DNA from: Klebsiella planticola ATCC 33531
GTDB lineage: Bacteria > Pseudomonadota > Gammaproteobacteria > Enterobacterales > Enterobacteriaceae
NCBI RefSeq assembly: GCF_000735435.1
Contig: NZ_JMPP01000033.1
Coordinates: forward strand, 113,024 to 177,023
Direction of reading: 5' to 3'
Length of the DNA: 64,000 nt
This document shows, one piece after another, positions 8,287 to 17,333 of this stretch. The position numbers and the translations under genes were made by a program. The notes under the pieces are model-generated. The model was given only the letters and a program-made list of their open reading frames with translations, did no database searches and was not told where the DNA came from. Within the stretch, counting starts at the first letter, position 1, and every line of letters begins with the position of its first letter.

Positions 8287-9807
8287 TTAAGCCAGGGAGA
8301 CATCTTTCAGGAAGGCGTCAACGCGCGGATGGTTGCCGTCGCGCATCGCCTGCGGCGTGTCGTCGCATACCACGCGCCCTTTTTCCATAAAGACAATCCG
8401 GTCAGAGACTTTGAAGGCAAAATTCATTTCGTGGGTCACGATGACCATGGTGATGCCTTCATGGGCCAGCGATTCGATAACCTGGAGCACTTCATTGACC
8501 TTTTCCGGGTCAAGCGCCGAGGTGGGTTCATCGAACAGCATGATTTGCGGTCGCATCATCAGGGCCCGGGCAATGGCGACGCGCTGTTGCTGGCCGCCAG
8601 AAAGCTGGTGCGGATATTTCCACGCGTGCTCCAGCATGCCGACCTTATGCAGTAATTCGCAGGCCTGCTGCTTCAGCTCGGCTTCCGGGGCCAGCCGATG
8701 GTAGCGCGGCGCCAGCAGCAGATTGCCGAGAACCGTCAGATGGGGGAACAGGTTAAAACTCTGGAAGACCATGCCGATGTTGAGGCGGTACTGCGCGTTT
8801 TCCATAAAACGCGGTTTCTGCACCCCCTGGCGATCGAGGTGAATAAACGGCTGGCCGTTGATGCGAATTTCACCGTTGTCGATCTGCTCAAGTCCGTTAA
8901 GCAGGCGGATCAGCGTGGTTTTCCCGGAGCCGGAGGGGCCAATCACCGAGACCACCTCTCCCGGCTGAATTTGCAGGCTGACGGCCCCGAGCACTTCCAC
9001 GTTGTTATAGGCTTTGTGCAGTTTTGACGCCTGCAGCGCCGGCTGCGAGTTATCGACCGCGCTGCGCACGGTTGCCGGGCGTGTTTGCGTTGCCAGCCGC
9101 TGCATCTCGCTGTCGATGGGGCGCGTGACTTTCCGCCGGGTGACGTCGAGATAGCTCTCCAGGCGTTTGAGCAGGAAGTCGAAAACGGTCACGATCAGCA
9201 CATAGTAGAACGCCACCGCCGCCATGGTTTCCATCACCAGGAAGTTTTGTGAATAAAGACGCTGGCCGACCATTAAAATCTCGGTCAGGGAGATAACCGA
9301 CACCAGCGAGCTGAGCTTCACGACGGCAATATATTCGTTGGCCAGCGCGGGGAGGGCGACGCGCAGCGCCTGGGGAATAATCACCCGCCATTGGGTACCG
9401 GCATAGCGCAGTCCCAGCGCCCGGGCGGCTTCGCTCTGGCCTTTAGGTATCGACAGCAGGCCACCCCGGTGGATTTCGGCGACATAGGCGGCTTCACTTA
9501 GCACCATCGCCAGCAGACCGGCCCAGAACGGGTCGTTGAGCACTGGCGCTGACGACGGCACCGCCTGGGGCAGGTTATAGACGAATATCAGCAGTACCAG
9601 CAGCGGCAGGCTGCGAAACAGCCAGATATAGAGCCGCGCCGGAAGATTAAACAGTTTGCGCGGCGACTGCTTGGCCAGGGCGAGAACAAATCCCAGCACA
9701 ATACTGCAACCCCAGGTCAGCAGACTTAATTTAATGACGGTCCAGGTGGCCTGCCAAAAATCTGCATCGCTGAGCAGACTTAACATGTAGTTCCAGTTAA
9801 ACGTCAT
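8287..9807 (-). CDS. Fused amino-acid-type ABC permease-ATPase
   Basis: A 506-residue single polypeptide holds both transporter parts. Residues 1 to about 225 form a HisM/HisQ-type permease with about five helices and the EAA loop ([20 protein letters not shown]). After a polar linker (about 225-255), residues 256 to 506 form an ATPase with Walker [10 protein letters not shown], signature LSGGQQQR and Walker [14 protein letters not shown]. Homologous systems normally use separate genes, though fusions of this type are known. It would work as a homodimer with the binding protein at 6550. It is the first gene of the operon and is divergent from the LysR gene; its ribosome site is weak. Confidence 0.88.
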   Translation of the reverse strand: MTFNWNYMLSLLSDADFWQATWTVIKLSLLTWGCSIVLGFVLALAKQSPRKLFNLPARLYIWLFRSLPLLVLLIFVYNLPQAVPSSAPVLNDPFWAGLLAMVLSEAAYVAEIHRGGLLSIPKGQSEAARALGLRYAGTQWRVIIPQALRVALPALANEYIAVVKLSSLVSVISLTEILMVGQRLYSQNFLVMETMAAVAFYYVLIVTVFDFLLKRLESYLDVTRRKVTRPIDSEMQRLATQTRPATVRSAVDNSQPALQASKLHKAYNNVEVLGAVSLQIQPGEVVSVIGPSGSGKTTLIRLLNGLEQIDNGEIRINGQPFIHLDRQGVQKPRFMENAQYRLNIGMVFQSFNLFPHLTVLGNLLLAPRYHRLAPEAELKQQACELLHKVGMLEHAWKYPHQLSGGQQQRVAIARALMMRPQIMLFDEPTSALDPEKVNEVLQVIESLAHEGITMVIVTHEMNFAFKVSDRIVFMEKGRVVCDDTPQAMRDGNHPRVDAFLKDVSLA

Positions 9808-10103
9808 GGGCTATTTCACTCGCCATAATTAACGGACATGAATGCGATACCGATGATCAAAAATGGGGCATCGCCAGGGTTTATCTTGCAATAACACTAT
9901 GCTGGCAGTTTTCGCTGCGAGGCAATTAGTAAATTTTTGGTCTTTAAGTTTAAAAAACTATACAGGTGGATTAATTTCAATAAATTTAAAGCAATGAGTG
10001 CGAAACAAGAACTAAACATTAAAAAAACAATTACACGGAGGGGGTAACGGAACCGGCCTTTAAATCGCGAGTTGTACCATATTGGGGCGCATGAAGAATT
10101 AAT

Positions 10104-10131
10104 TTGGTGCAGCGTGATTCAGGTTGGTGCA
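10104..10131 (+). promoter_or_regulatory. Tandem TTGGTGCA repeats, possible NtrC-type half-sites
   Basis: TTGGTGCA occurs at 10104-10111 and again at 10124-10131, exactly 20 nt apart, so both lie on the same helix face. Each matches one half of the NtrC site (TGCACC...GGTGCA) although no full dyad is present. They lie about 100-125 nt upstream of the -24 element, a usual enhancer distance. Confidence 0.4.
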
Positions 10132-10228
10132 ATTAAACGGATGCGGCGGTGTCGCCATGATTTTCATTGCGCCGCGACGCTAAATAAATCATTTGCTCAG
10201 CGAGGAAATAAACGAATCTATAGCGAAA

Positions 10229-10244
10229 TGGCACGATGCTTGCA
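10229..10244 (+). promoter_or_regulatory. Sigma-54 (RpoN) promoter upstream of the LysR gene
   Basis: TGGCACG, ATGC, TTGCA matches the sigma-54 consensus TGGCACG-N4-TTGCW at every defined position. The GG (10230-10231) and GC (10242-10243) are separated by exactly 10 nt. Transcription would start near 10255 and reach the LysR ATG at 10307 with a leader of about 50 nt. Confidence 0.75.
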
Positions 10245-10306
10245 AATTGCATATCAGGAAACTATCCCGTTTCCGCTTGTGACAATATTTCGTAAAGGGT
10301 AAGGCT

Positions 10307-11221
10307 ATGACGCGATTCACGCTCAAACAACTTAAATACTTCGTCACCGTTGTAGAGACCGAGAGTATTGCTGAAGCCTCCCGGCAGCTCCATATTGCCC
10401 AGCCGTCGATCTCGATTGCCATTAAAAACCTTGAAAGCACTTTTGAGCAGCAGCTGTTTATTCGCCATCACGCCCAGGGCGTCTCGCTGACCTCCTGCGG
10501 AAGGCGCTTTTATGAGAAAGCAAAAGAGCTGCTGCGGCTCTCCTATGAGTTTGAACAAAACTCCCGCGCCGATAAAGAGCTGGTTTCCGGGACGATTTCC
10601 GTCGGCTGCTTTGAGTCCGTCGCGCCGCTGTACATGCCAAAGCTGGTCGCCGGGTTTAAAAAAATGTACCCCGACATCACCCTCCAGCTGTATGACGGCG
10701 AACAGCATGAGTTAATGCACGGTCTGCATCGCGGGCGCTTCGACCTGGCGCTGGTCTACGATCTGGAATTAGGCCATTCGGTTAATAAAGAGATGCTGAA
10801 TGCGCCGCATAAACCCTATGCGCTGCTGCCGGCCAGCCATCCATTAGCGCAGAAAAATAGCGTCACCTTGCAGGAGCTCAGCCATGAGCCGATGATTTTG
10901 CTCGATGCGGTGCCCAGCAAGAATTATTTCATCACCATATTTAAAGAGAAGGGCTATCACCCTGAAGTCGCCTACAGTTCACCCTCCATCGAAATGGTGC
11001 GCTGTATGGTGGGACAGGGACTGGGGTTTTCGGTATTAGTCACCCGGCCGTTGTGCGATATGACCTATGACGGCGAGAGACTGGTGCAATTAGATATTGA
11101 AGATGATATGCCCGCGTCGACATTAATTATGGCGCATCTTGCCAATAATGAACCGACCCGACCGACGCAACTGTTTATGGACTATTGCCGCAGTATTGAA
11201 TTAACCCCCGCACATTTTTGA
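10307..11221 (+). CDS. LysR-family transcriptional regulator
   Basis: A 304-residue LysR protein: N-terminal winged helix-turn-helix (RQLHIAQPSISIAIKNLE near residues 26-43) and a two-lobed LysR_substrate domain from about residue 90. The ATG at 10307 follows AAAGGG. It sits between two PhyH/ABC operons and is divergent from the first, so it probably controls one or both. Its promoter region carries a sigma-54 element, so its own expression may follow nitrogen or another RpoN-linked signal. A strong terminator overlaps its stop codon. Confidence 0.88.
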   Translation: MTRFTLKQLKYFVTVVETESIAEASRQLHIAQPSISIAIKNLESTFEQQLFIRHHAQGVSLTSCGRRFYEKAKELLRLSYEFEQNSRADKELVSGTISVGCFESVAPLYMPKLVAGFKKMYPDITLQLYDGEQHELMHGLHRGRFDLALVYDLELGHSVNKEMLNAPHKPYALLPASHPLAQKNSVTLQELSHEPMILLDAVPSKNYFITIFKEKGYHPEVAYSSPSIEMVRCMVGQGLGFSVLVTRPLCDMTYDGERLVQLDIEDDMPASTLIMAHLANNEPTRPTQLFMDYCRSIELTPAHF

Positions 11222-11260
11222 ATAAATAAGCCTGCGATCACCTCAGGCTTATTTATTTTT
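11221..11260 (+). terminator. Rho-independent terminator of the LysR gene
   Basis: A perfect 14-bp stem, AATAAATAAGCCTG (11221-11234) with CAGGCTTATTTATT (11244-11257), closes a 9-nt loop and is followed by TTT. The first base is the last base of the LysR stop codon. The A-rich 5' arm may let it act on both strands. Confidence 0.85.
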
Positions 11261-11428
11261 CCACTGCCATTAAGGCTCGTAATTTTCTATTCAGCGACTC
11301 GTTTTATAATAATTTACCTGTGATGGCAGATTAAATAACCTGTAGGGGTTCCATTCGCGGTGGCTAAATAGCTGGCCCTGCCAGGGTCACCTCCTGCCAC
11401 CTCATCTCTCCACACAGGAAGGTTAGCT

Positions 11429-12247
11429 ATGCAAAATCAGCGTGACCCACATATTGATTCGCAGACCATCGACAGCTATCAGCAGGATGGCGTCGTGTTG
11501 CTGAAGGGGGTGTTCAGGCCGTGGATTGAAAGCCTGGCCGCCGGCGTCGCGGAGCTGATGGCCAACCCCAGCGAGTATGGCCACGCCCGCACGGTGGTGC
11601 CGAAAGATGGCTCCGCCCCGTTTTTTCAGGATTATTGTAACTGGTCGCGAATCCCTGACTTTGAACGCTTTGTCCTGCATTCGCCGGCGGCGGAAATCGC
11701 CGCTGCGCTGATGCAATCGAAGACGGCAACGTTTTTCCATGAACATACGCTGGTGAAGCCGCCCGGCGGCAGCACGGTGACGCCCTGGCATCACGATCAG
11801 CCCTATTATTGCGTCGACGGGCAGCAAAACGTCAGCTTCTGGATCCCGCTGGACCCGGTGGCGGAAGCGATCTCGCTGCGCTGCATCCGCGGCTCCCACC
11901 GCTGGGGCGACGAGTACAGCCCAACCCGTTTTAACGGCTCAAAGCTCTACGCGCACAGCCGTTTTAAAGAGCTGCCGGATATTGATGCGCATCAGGATGA
12001 TTACGATATTGTCAGCTGGGCGCTGGAGCCGGGAGATGCGGTCGCCTTTCATTACCGGACGCTGCACGGCGCGAGGGGCAATGCGACCGCGCGCGCGCGA
12101 CGGGTCTTTTCCGCTCGCTGGGTCGGGGATGACGCCACCTTCGCCGATCGCGGCGGCGTCACCTCGCCGCCGTTCCCGGAGCTGACGCTGAAAGATGGCG
12201 AGGCGCTGGTCTCTCCGCTGTTTCCCCGGGTCTGGCCGCGAGAGTGA
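11429..12247 (+). CDS. PhyH-family Fe(II)/2-oxoglutarate dioxygenase 2
   Basis: A 272-residue protein starting at the ATG at 11429 behind CAGGAAGG. The iron ligands H121 and D123 lie in PWHHDQPYY, the distal H213 in RTLHGARGN, and arginines near 224-230 (RRVFSARW) may bind 2-oxoglutarate. It is a distinct paralogue of the dioxygenase at 7389. The next genes, after a 406-nt gap, encode a ferric/phosphonate-type ABC importer. By analogy with PhnY-like enzymes it may oxidise the imported compound; that is inference. Confidence 0.85.
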   Translation: MQNQRDPHIDSQTIDSYQQDGVVLLKGVFRPWIESLAAGVAELMANPSEYGHARTVVPKDGSAPFFQDYCNWSRIPDFERFVLHSPAAEIAAALMQSKTATFFHEHTLVKPPGGSTVTPWHHDQPYYCVDGQQNVSFWIPLDPVAEAISLRCIRGSHRWGDEYSPTRFNGSKLYAHSRFKELPDIDAHQDDYDIVSWALEPGDAVAFHYRTLHGARGNATARARRVFSARWVGDDATFADRGGVTSPPFPELTLKDGEALVSPLFPRVWPRE

Positions 12248-12653
12248 TGTTGAATCATCACCGGGCCGTCTCCTCCCGGCCTGAATTTTCCCGACCCCCT
12301 TTTTCTGCTGTTAGCCATACCGCCCGTATTATTTCCCGCAACGCCATTTAGTGGCGGAAAATTGCCCTTCTGCAGGTCAATTCTGGCCTGCAGCCATTCC
12401 TTACAGGGAAGGCACTGCCCCCGTTTTATCAACATCTCAGCTGATTCTTAAGGTTGTCTTAATATTTGTTTCCGGGCGTGGGGAAATATTCTTCGCCATA
12501 TTCCTCAATTTTTGACCGCCGTTGGCGCCCGTTTATTTAAATTACGCCAGCGTCACAAAAGCCGGAAAAAAACACCCCCCGTCATTGCAAGGTCCTGATG
12601 TCTCGCTATATGTTAAATTTGTGTTTAATAAATGATAATTAAGGGTTGGTTTT
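12248..12653. other. Intergenic region with hairpins, no gene
   Basis: The 406-nt gap begins with a small hairpin over the stop codon (GTGATG, TTGAAT, CATCAC at 12244-12261) and has another at 12370-12393 (CTGCAGG and CCTGCAG, 10-nt loop). Neither has a T tract. The distal part is AT-rich and probably holds a promoter for the binding-protein gene. I see no coding region. Confidence 0.5.
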
Positions 12654-13742
12654 ATGTATAGGAAAATTGGTGGTTTAGTGGTTTCACTGACGACAGTCTT
12701 CTCCTGTTCCGTTCTGGCAGAATTACCCCAGGGTTACCCGGCTGATTATCAAAAAGTGGTTGATGCCGGGGGGAAAGAGGGCAAGGTCGTCATCTATTCG
12801 ACGACGGATACCAAAGCCGCAGGCCCGTTAATTAAAGGGTTCGAGGCGCAGTACCCTGGGATCAAAGTTGAATATAACGATATGAACAGTACCGAACTCT
12901 ATAACCGCTATATCAGCGAGCAGGCGGCGGGCGGCGGGAGCGGCGATGTCGTCTGGAGTTCATCGATGGATACGGCGCTAAAACTGGCGACGGATTATGC
13001 CGAAAAGTACGCCTCTCCTGAACTGAGCAAGCTGCCGAAATGGGCGGTGTGGCAGCAAAAAGCCTATGGAACCACCTATGAACCGGTGGTCTTTATCTAT
13101 AACAAACGCTTGATTCCGCAGGGGGATGTCCCGGATTCACACACCGCGCTGGCAAAACTGGTTACCGCGCAGGCGGATAAATTCAAAGGCAAAGTGACCA
13201 CCTACGATATTGAGAAATCGGGACTGGGCTTCATGCTGGCGGTACAGGACAGCAAAGCCGACGCTAACTATTTCGCCGATCTGGCCGGGATGGCGAAAGG
13301 CGGCCTGACCGTGCAGTCCTCAACCGGCACCATGATGGAGAGGGTCTCCTCGGGTGAAAACCTGCTGGGCTATAACATTCTCGGCTCCTACGCCGAGGCG
13401 CGGGCGAAAACCGATCCGTCATTGGGGATTTCATATCCAAAAGATTACGTGCTGGTATTGTCGCGGGTCTCGTTTATTACCCAGGAATCCGCACACCCGA
13501 ATGCCGCCAGACTGTGGTTCGATTATGTCCTGTCGGAAAAAGGGCAGAGTATTCTGGCTAATCAGGCGGATATTCCCTCTATTCGTAACGATATTGAAGG
13601 CAAAAATGATATCGACGGAATGACTAAAATGTTGGGTAACGCGCTGAAGCCGATTCCGGTTGATGAAACGTTGCTGGAATATCTGGAACCGAAAAAACGT
13701 CTGGAATTTATCAAACAATGGCGTACCGCCGCCGCAAAATAA
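12654..13742 (+). CDS. ABC transporter substrate-binding protein, ferric/phosphonate type
   Basis: A 362-residue periplasmic protein with a signal peptide ending near LAE (residue 22-23) and a family 1-type extracellular binding domain (GKVVIYSTTDTKAAGPLIKG, then SGDVVWSSSMDTALKLA). This fold serves Fe(III), thiamine, polyamine and 2-aminoethylphosphonate importers. No conserved tyrosine cluster for ferric iron is obvious to me. The ribosome site is weak (AAGGG). It is followed by its permease and ATPase. Confidence 0.85.
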   Translation: MYRKIGGLVVSLTTVFSCSVLAELPQGYPADYQKVVDAGGKEGKVVIYSTTDTKAAGPLIKGFEAQYPGIKVEYNDMNSTELYNRYISEQAAGGGSGDVVWSSSMDTALKLATDYAEKYASPELSKLPKWAVWQQKAYGTTYEPVVFIYNKRLIPQGDVPDSHTALAKLVTAQADKFKGKVTTYDIEKSGLGFMLAVQDSKADANYFADLAGMAKGGLTVQSSTGTMMERVSSGENLLGYNILGSYAEARAKTDPSLGISYPKDYVLVLSRVSFITQESAHPNAARLWFDYVLSEKGQSILANQADIPSIRNDIEGKNDIDGMTKMLGNALKPIPVDETLLEYLEPKKRLEFIKQWRTAAAK

Positions 13743-13850
13743 TACCTGCCAGGAGGTGCATCATCGGATGCGCCGCCTTTTCGCGCCGGGTATTCCCGGT
13801 TTTCAACACCCGTCTGGTTTGTACTCCGCGCCTGACCAAAGGGATAAGCT

Positions 13851-15620
13851 ATGAATGTAATACGCAGAAAGTGGCAGGGGCTACCGCGCGGCATCGTGGT
13901 AGTGATAACGGCATTAGTGATTTATATCCCGCTGTTATTTATCGTGGTGCAGAGCTTTCTTTCCGCTCCGTTTTTTGCCCGCAGCAAAGAATTCAGCCTC
14001 GGGGCCTTTGAGTTTATTTTTACCGACCCTGACTTTTATCTCGCGCTGAAGTCCGGTTTTATTCTGGCGGTGGGGCTGGTGCTGATTGCGATACCGCTGG
14101 GCGGGATCCTCGCGTTCTTAATGGTGCGTACTGATTTGCCCGGGCGTCGGTTTATTGAACCGCTGATTCTGGTGCCGATTTTTGTTTCTCCGATGGTACT
14201 GGCTTTTGGCTATGTGGTGGCGGCCGGACCGGTCGGGTTTTTCTCGCAATGGGCAGAGCAACTGCTGGGGTTTGTGCCGTGGAATATCTACTCCATGTTC
14301 AGCATTGTGGTGATTGCCGGGCTGACCCACGTCCCGCACGCCTATCTCTATATCTCCTCCGCGCTGCGTAGCGTCGGTTCGGATGTCGAAGAGGCGGCGC
14401 GGACCGTGGGGGCATCTCCGCTTCAGGTGATGACCTCGGTCAGCCTGCCGATGGTCCGTCCGTCCATTCTCTATGCCTGCGTGCTGCTGTTTTTCCTCGG
14501 CCTCGAAGTGTTTGGTCTGATGCTGGTGCTGGGAGACCCGGAAGGCAACATGGTGCTGGCCACCTACCTGTATAAACTCACCAATAAACTCGGTACGCCC
14601 TCCTATCATCTGATGGCGGCGGTGGCGGTCGTGCTTATCTGTATCACTATTCCACTGGTCATGTTGCAGCGTCGTCTGATGCGCACGGCCAATCGGTTTG
14701 TGACCATGAAAGGCAAAGCGTCGCAGGCGCGAGCGCTACCGCTCGGCAAGTGGCGCTGGGTTGCCGGTGGGGTGGTGGTTTTCTGGCTGACCGTGACTAT
14801 CGGCGTGCCGCTGATTGGCGTGGCCATGCGGGCGTTTATCTCCAACTGGGGAGTGGGGGTTTCTCTCTGGGATGAACTCTCGCTGGCGACCTTCCGTAAT
14901 ATCTGGCAGCAGCCGAACCTGCTGCGGGCCATCGTCAACTCCATGGCCATCGGTATTTTCGGCGGCGCGCTGGCGGTGATCTGCTATCTGTTTGTCGGGA
15001 TTGCGATGCATCGCAAAGCGGACAATGTCACGCGTTTTCTCGACTACAGCGTGCTGGTTCCGCGTGCGGTGCCGGGCCTGCTGGCCGGACTGGCGTTCCT
15101 GTGGGTGTTTTTGTTCCTGCCGATGTGGCTGGATCAGTCGCTGAAAAACGGCTGGCTCTCCGCGCTGCCGGTGGCCGACTGGCTGCGCGAACATTTGATT
15201 GTGCAGCTGCGGGCGTTGCGCAATACCATTTTCAGCGTCTGGCTGGCCTATACCGTCGTGTGGATGGCCTATGGGCTGCGGTTAATCTCCTCAACCCTGC
15301 TCCAGGTGGCGCCGGAGCTGGAAGAAGCCGCCCGGAGCAACGGTGCCTCGCGGGGCCAGGTCACGCGCCACGTTACGGTGCCGCTGTCGCGCTACGGCCT
15401 GATTGGCTCCTGGCTGCTGATGTTTCTGATCTTTGAGCGTGAGTATTCCACCGGCGTCTATCTGCTCTCGCCGGGAACGGAGACCATTGGTTCGATGCTG
15501 GTCTCGCTGTGGGCTGCGGGAGCTATCGATATTGTCGCCGCGCTCTCGTTTATCAATATCCTGCTGGTGGTGGTCGGGTTGGGTATCGCCCTGCGCTTTG
15601 GAGTGAAATTACATGATTGA
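13851..15620 (+). CDS. ABC transporter permease, tandem double-domain (FbpB/PhnV type)
   Basis: A 589-residue protein with two homologous BPD_transp_1 halves of about six helices each, as in FbpB, ThiP and AEP-type permeases. Each half has an EAA loop: EEAARTVGASPLQVMTSVSL near residue 185 and EEAARSNGASRGQVTRHVTV near 495. A single chain therefore forms the whole membrane channel. The ATG at 13851 follows AAAGGGATAAGCT. It overlaps the ATPase gene by 8 nt. Confidence 0.9.
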   Translation: MNVIRRKWQGLPRGIVVVITALVIYIPLLFIVVQSFLSAPFFARSKEFSLGAFEFIFTDPDFYLALKSGFILAVGLVLIAIPLGGILAFLMVRTDLPGRRFIEPLILVPIFVSPMVLAFGYVVAAGPVGFFSQWAEQLLGFVPWNIYSMFSIVVIAGLTHVPHAYLYISSALRSVGSDVEEAARTVGASPLQVMTSVSLPMVRPSILYACVLLFFLGLEVFGLMLVLGDPEGNMVLATYLYKLTNKLGTPSYHLMAAVAVVLICITIPLVMLQRRLMRTANRFVTMKGKASQARALPLGKWRWVAGGVVVFWLTVTIGVPLIGVAMRAFISNWGVGVSLWDELSLATFRNIWQQPNLLRAIVNSMAIGIFGGALAVICYLFVGIAMHRKADNVTRFLDYSVLVPRAVPGLLAGLAFLWVFLFLPMWLDQSLKNGWLSALPVADWLREHLIVQLRALRNTIFSVWLAYTVVWMAYGLRLISSTLLQVAPELEEAARSNGASRGQVTRHVTVPLSRYGLIGSWLLMFLIFEREYSTGVYLLSPGTETIGSMLVSLWAAGAIDIVAALSFINILLVVVGLGIALRFGVKLHD

Positions 15621-16683
15621 ATTATCAGTAGAAAATTTGCATCTGACCTATGGCGACAATCCGGTGCTGAAAGGGGTGTCGATGACGCTGAAGCGGGGAG
15701 AAGTGGTGTCGCTGTTGGGGCCGTCGGGCAGCGGGAAAACCACCTTGCTGCGCGCGGTTGCCGGGCTGGAGAAGCCCACCGGCGGGCGGATCGCTATCGG
15801 CAAGCAGACGGTCTATGACGGCAATCCGCGCAGCGAAATTCCGGCCGAGGCGCGCAATCTTGGTCTGGTGTTTCAGTCCTATGCTCTGTGGCCGCACAAA
15901 ACGGTTTTCGAGAACGTCGCCTACCCGCTCAGGCTGCGTAAAGTCGCCTCTGGCGAAATGAAACAGCGGGTGCAGGCGGTGCTCGATCAGCTGGGGCTGG
16001 GGCACCTCGGCAACCGCCATCCGCATCAGCTATCGGGAGGGCAGCAGCAGCGGGTGGCGATTGGGCGGGCGCTGGTCTACAACCCGCCGGTTATCCTGCT
16101 TGATGAACCGCTGTCGAACCTTGACGCCAAATTACGCGAAGAGGCGCGGGTGTTTCTACGCGAGCTGATTATCAAACTGGGGCTGTCGGCGCTGATGGTC
16201 ACGCACGATCAGAACGAAGCGATGGCGATTTCCGATCGTATCCTGCTGCTCAACAATGGCGTGATTGAACAGCAGGGGACCCCGCAGGAGATGTACGGCA
16301 ATCCGGCGACGCTGTTTGCCGCCGAGTTCATGGGCAGCAATAACCGCCTGCACGGTAAGATTACCGATGTGGTGGACGGACGGGCGCGGATTGAAGGGGC
16401 AAGCTGGGCGCTCTGGGGGATGGCGGACGGACGGGTCAACGTCGGGCAGGATGCGACGGCGGTGATCCGCGTAGAGCGTCTGTGCCTTGGGGCGACGCCC
16501 CAGGATAATATGCTGGAGCTACCGCTGTTAACCAGCATGTATCTCGGCGACCGCTGGGAGTACCTGTTCCGTACCCGGGGAGATGATTTCGCCATTCGCG
16601 CCTATGGTTCATCGCTGCGCAATACGGAGCATTGTCACCTGACCTTCCCGGTCAACGATCTGTGGATTTTCCCGCGAGCGTAA
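15613..16683 (+). CDS. ABC transporter ATPase, PotA/FbpC type
   Basis: A 356-residue ATPase with Walker [10 protein letters not shown] (about 36-44), signature LSGGQQQR, Walker B VILLDEPLSNLD and a C-terminal TOBE regulatory domain from about residue 240. The C-terminal domain and length fit Fe(III)/polyamine/phosphonate importers. The start overlaps the permease stop, indicating coupled translation. It ends the second PhyH/ABC operon. Confidence 0.9.
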   Translation: MIELSVENLHLTYGDNPVLKGVSMTLKRGEVVSLLGPSGSGKTTLLRAVAGLEKPTGGRIAIGKQTVYDGNPRSEIPAEARNLGLVFQSYALWPHKTVFENVAYPLRLRKVASGEMKQRVQAVLDQLGLGHLGNRHPHQLSGGQQQRVAIGRALVYNPPVILLDEPLSNLDAKLREEARVFLRELIIKLGLSALMVTHDQNEAMAISDRILLLNNGVIEQQGTPQEMYGNPATLFAAEFMGSNNRLHGKITDVVDGRARIEGASWALWGMADGRVNVGQDATAVIRVERLCLGATPQDNMLELPLLTSMYLGDRWEYLFRTRGDDFAIRAYGSSLRNTEHCHLTFPVNDLWIFPRA

Positions 16684-16698
16684 GCCGGAACGTCTGTG

Positions 16699-16728
16699 GC
16701 GGACGGCGATAGCGATAGCGCCGTCCGC
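16699..16728 (+). terminator. Terminator-like hairpin after the ABC operon
   Basis: A perfect 10-bp stem, GCGGACGGCG (16699-16708) with CGCCGTCCGC (16719-16728), closes a 10-nt loop 15 nt after the ATPase stop. The downstream tract (GCAATAAATAG) is not T-rich, so termination strength is uncertain. Confidence 0.55.
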
Positions 16729-16999
16729 GCAATAAATAGCGTGATACTGGCGCCATGAAAATATTCCGTTAAGAAACCATTTCCCTGCGGTAATTCTATA
16801 TTCGGCCGCTTTTCACCGTCGCGGCGAATAATTCATCGCCGCCGTCATTCCTGCTTGTCCCTCAGCGAATAAGCGTGGCGCGAAATATGGTTAATATCCG
16901 TTATTAATAAATTTAACCGCTCAAATTGTCTACTTTTTACGGAATCTTACGTTTGCACGCTGCAAGACAGCCATGTACCATAAACAAAAAAGCAACATT

Positions 17000-17015
17000 T
17001 GTGACACATGTCACT
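17000..17015 (+). promoter_or_regulatory. Candidate CRP (cAMP receptor protein) site
   Basis: TGTGA, CACATG, TCACT matches the CRP consensus TGTGA-N6-TCACA with one mismatch, and the core GTGACA-CA-TGTCAC is a perfect dyad. It lies 320-335 nt before the gluconate dehydrogenase start, so it would act if a promoter lies shortly downstream of it. Confidence 0.5.
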
Positions 17016-17258
17016 CTTTTTGAGGCGATGGTCAGATCCGTGCCGGAACTGATTCCACCCCCAATTTCTGCACTCTGGATATTGAATACGCGTTCTGATT
17101 AGCAAATGAAAAGGGATATTTTCCTTTTTTTCATGACGGCGTATGAGAATCGACTAATATCCAAACGATAACTCTATAAACATCATCGCCAGTGGCGATT
17201 TATTTTTTGTACGACTTAATGGCGTCGTGCCAGCAGGTCCGCTAAAGCGGCATCTTTC

Positions 17259-17272
17259 TGGAATCGGTTCCA
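17259..17272. promoter_or_regulatory. LacI/GalR-type operator
   Basis: TGGAATCGGTTCCA is a near-perfect dyad with the central CG and outer TG...CA typical of LacI/GalR-family operators. It lies about 60 nt before the start of the gluconate dehydrogenase small subunit, a good position for repression, for example by a gluconate-responsive LacI-family repressor. Confidence 0.45.
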
Positions 17273-17333
17273 AAGCGGCGTTTGCTGGGCTTGTAATAAC
17301 AAAATCAGTAACTTAATTGACAGGAATGTGAAA

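Larger units (their letters stand above)
9808..10306. other. AT-rich divergent regulatory region, no gene
   Basis: This 499-nt gap separates the minus-strand ABC/PhyH/aldolase operon from the LysR gene. It is clearly richer in A and T than its flanks. It contains a near-perfect sigma-54 promoter facing the LysR gene and two TTGGTGCA half-sites upstream of it, listed separately. A 76-codon frame inside it has no ribosome site or recognisable product. I did not find a convincing promoter for the minus-strand operon. Confidence 0.6.
16684..17333. other. Regulatory region upstream of gluconate dehydrogenase, no gene
   Basis: This 650-nt gap starts with a terminator-like hairpin and then carries AT-rich sequence with a CRP-like site (17000-17015), a short dyad CCGCT-AA-AGCGG (17239-17250) and a LacI/GalR-type operator (17259-17272). 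I see no coding region. The actual -10/-35 for the gluconate dehydrogenase operon is not clear from inspection. Confidence 0.55.

Noticed and set aside
9895..9920. TGGCAG...GC near 9903, considered as a sigma-54 promoter
   Set aside because: The GG to GC spacing is 11 nt and the -12 box is poor.
10072..10302. A 76-codon frame inside the regulatory gap
   Set aside because: It covers the sigma-54 promoter, lacks a ribosome site and does not resemble a protein.
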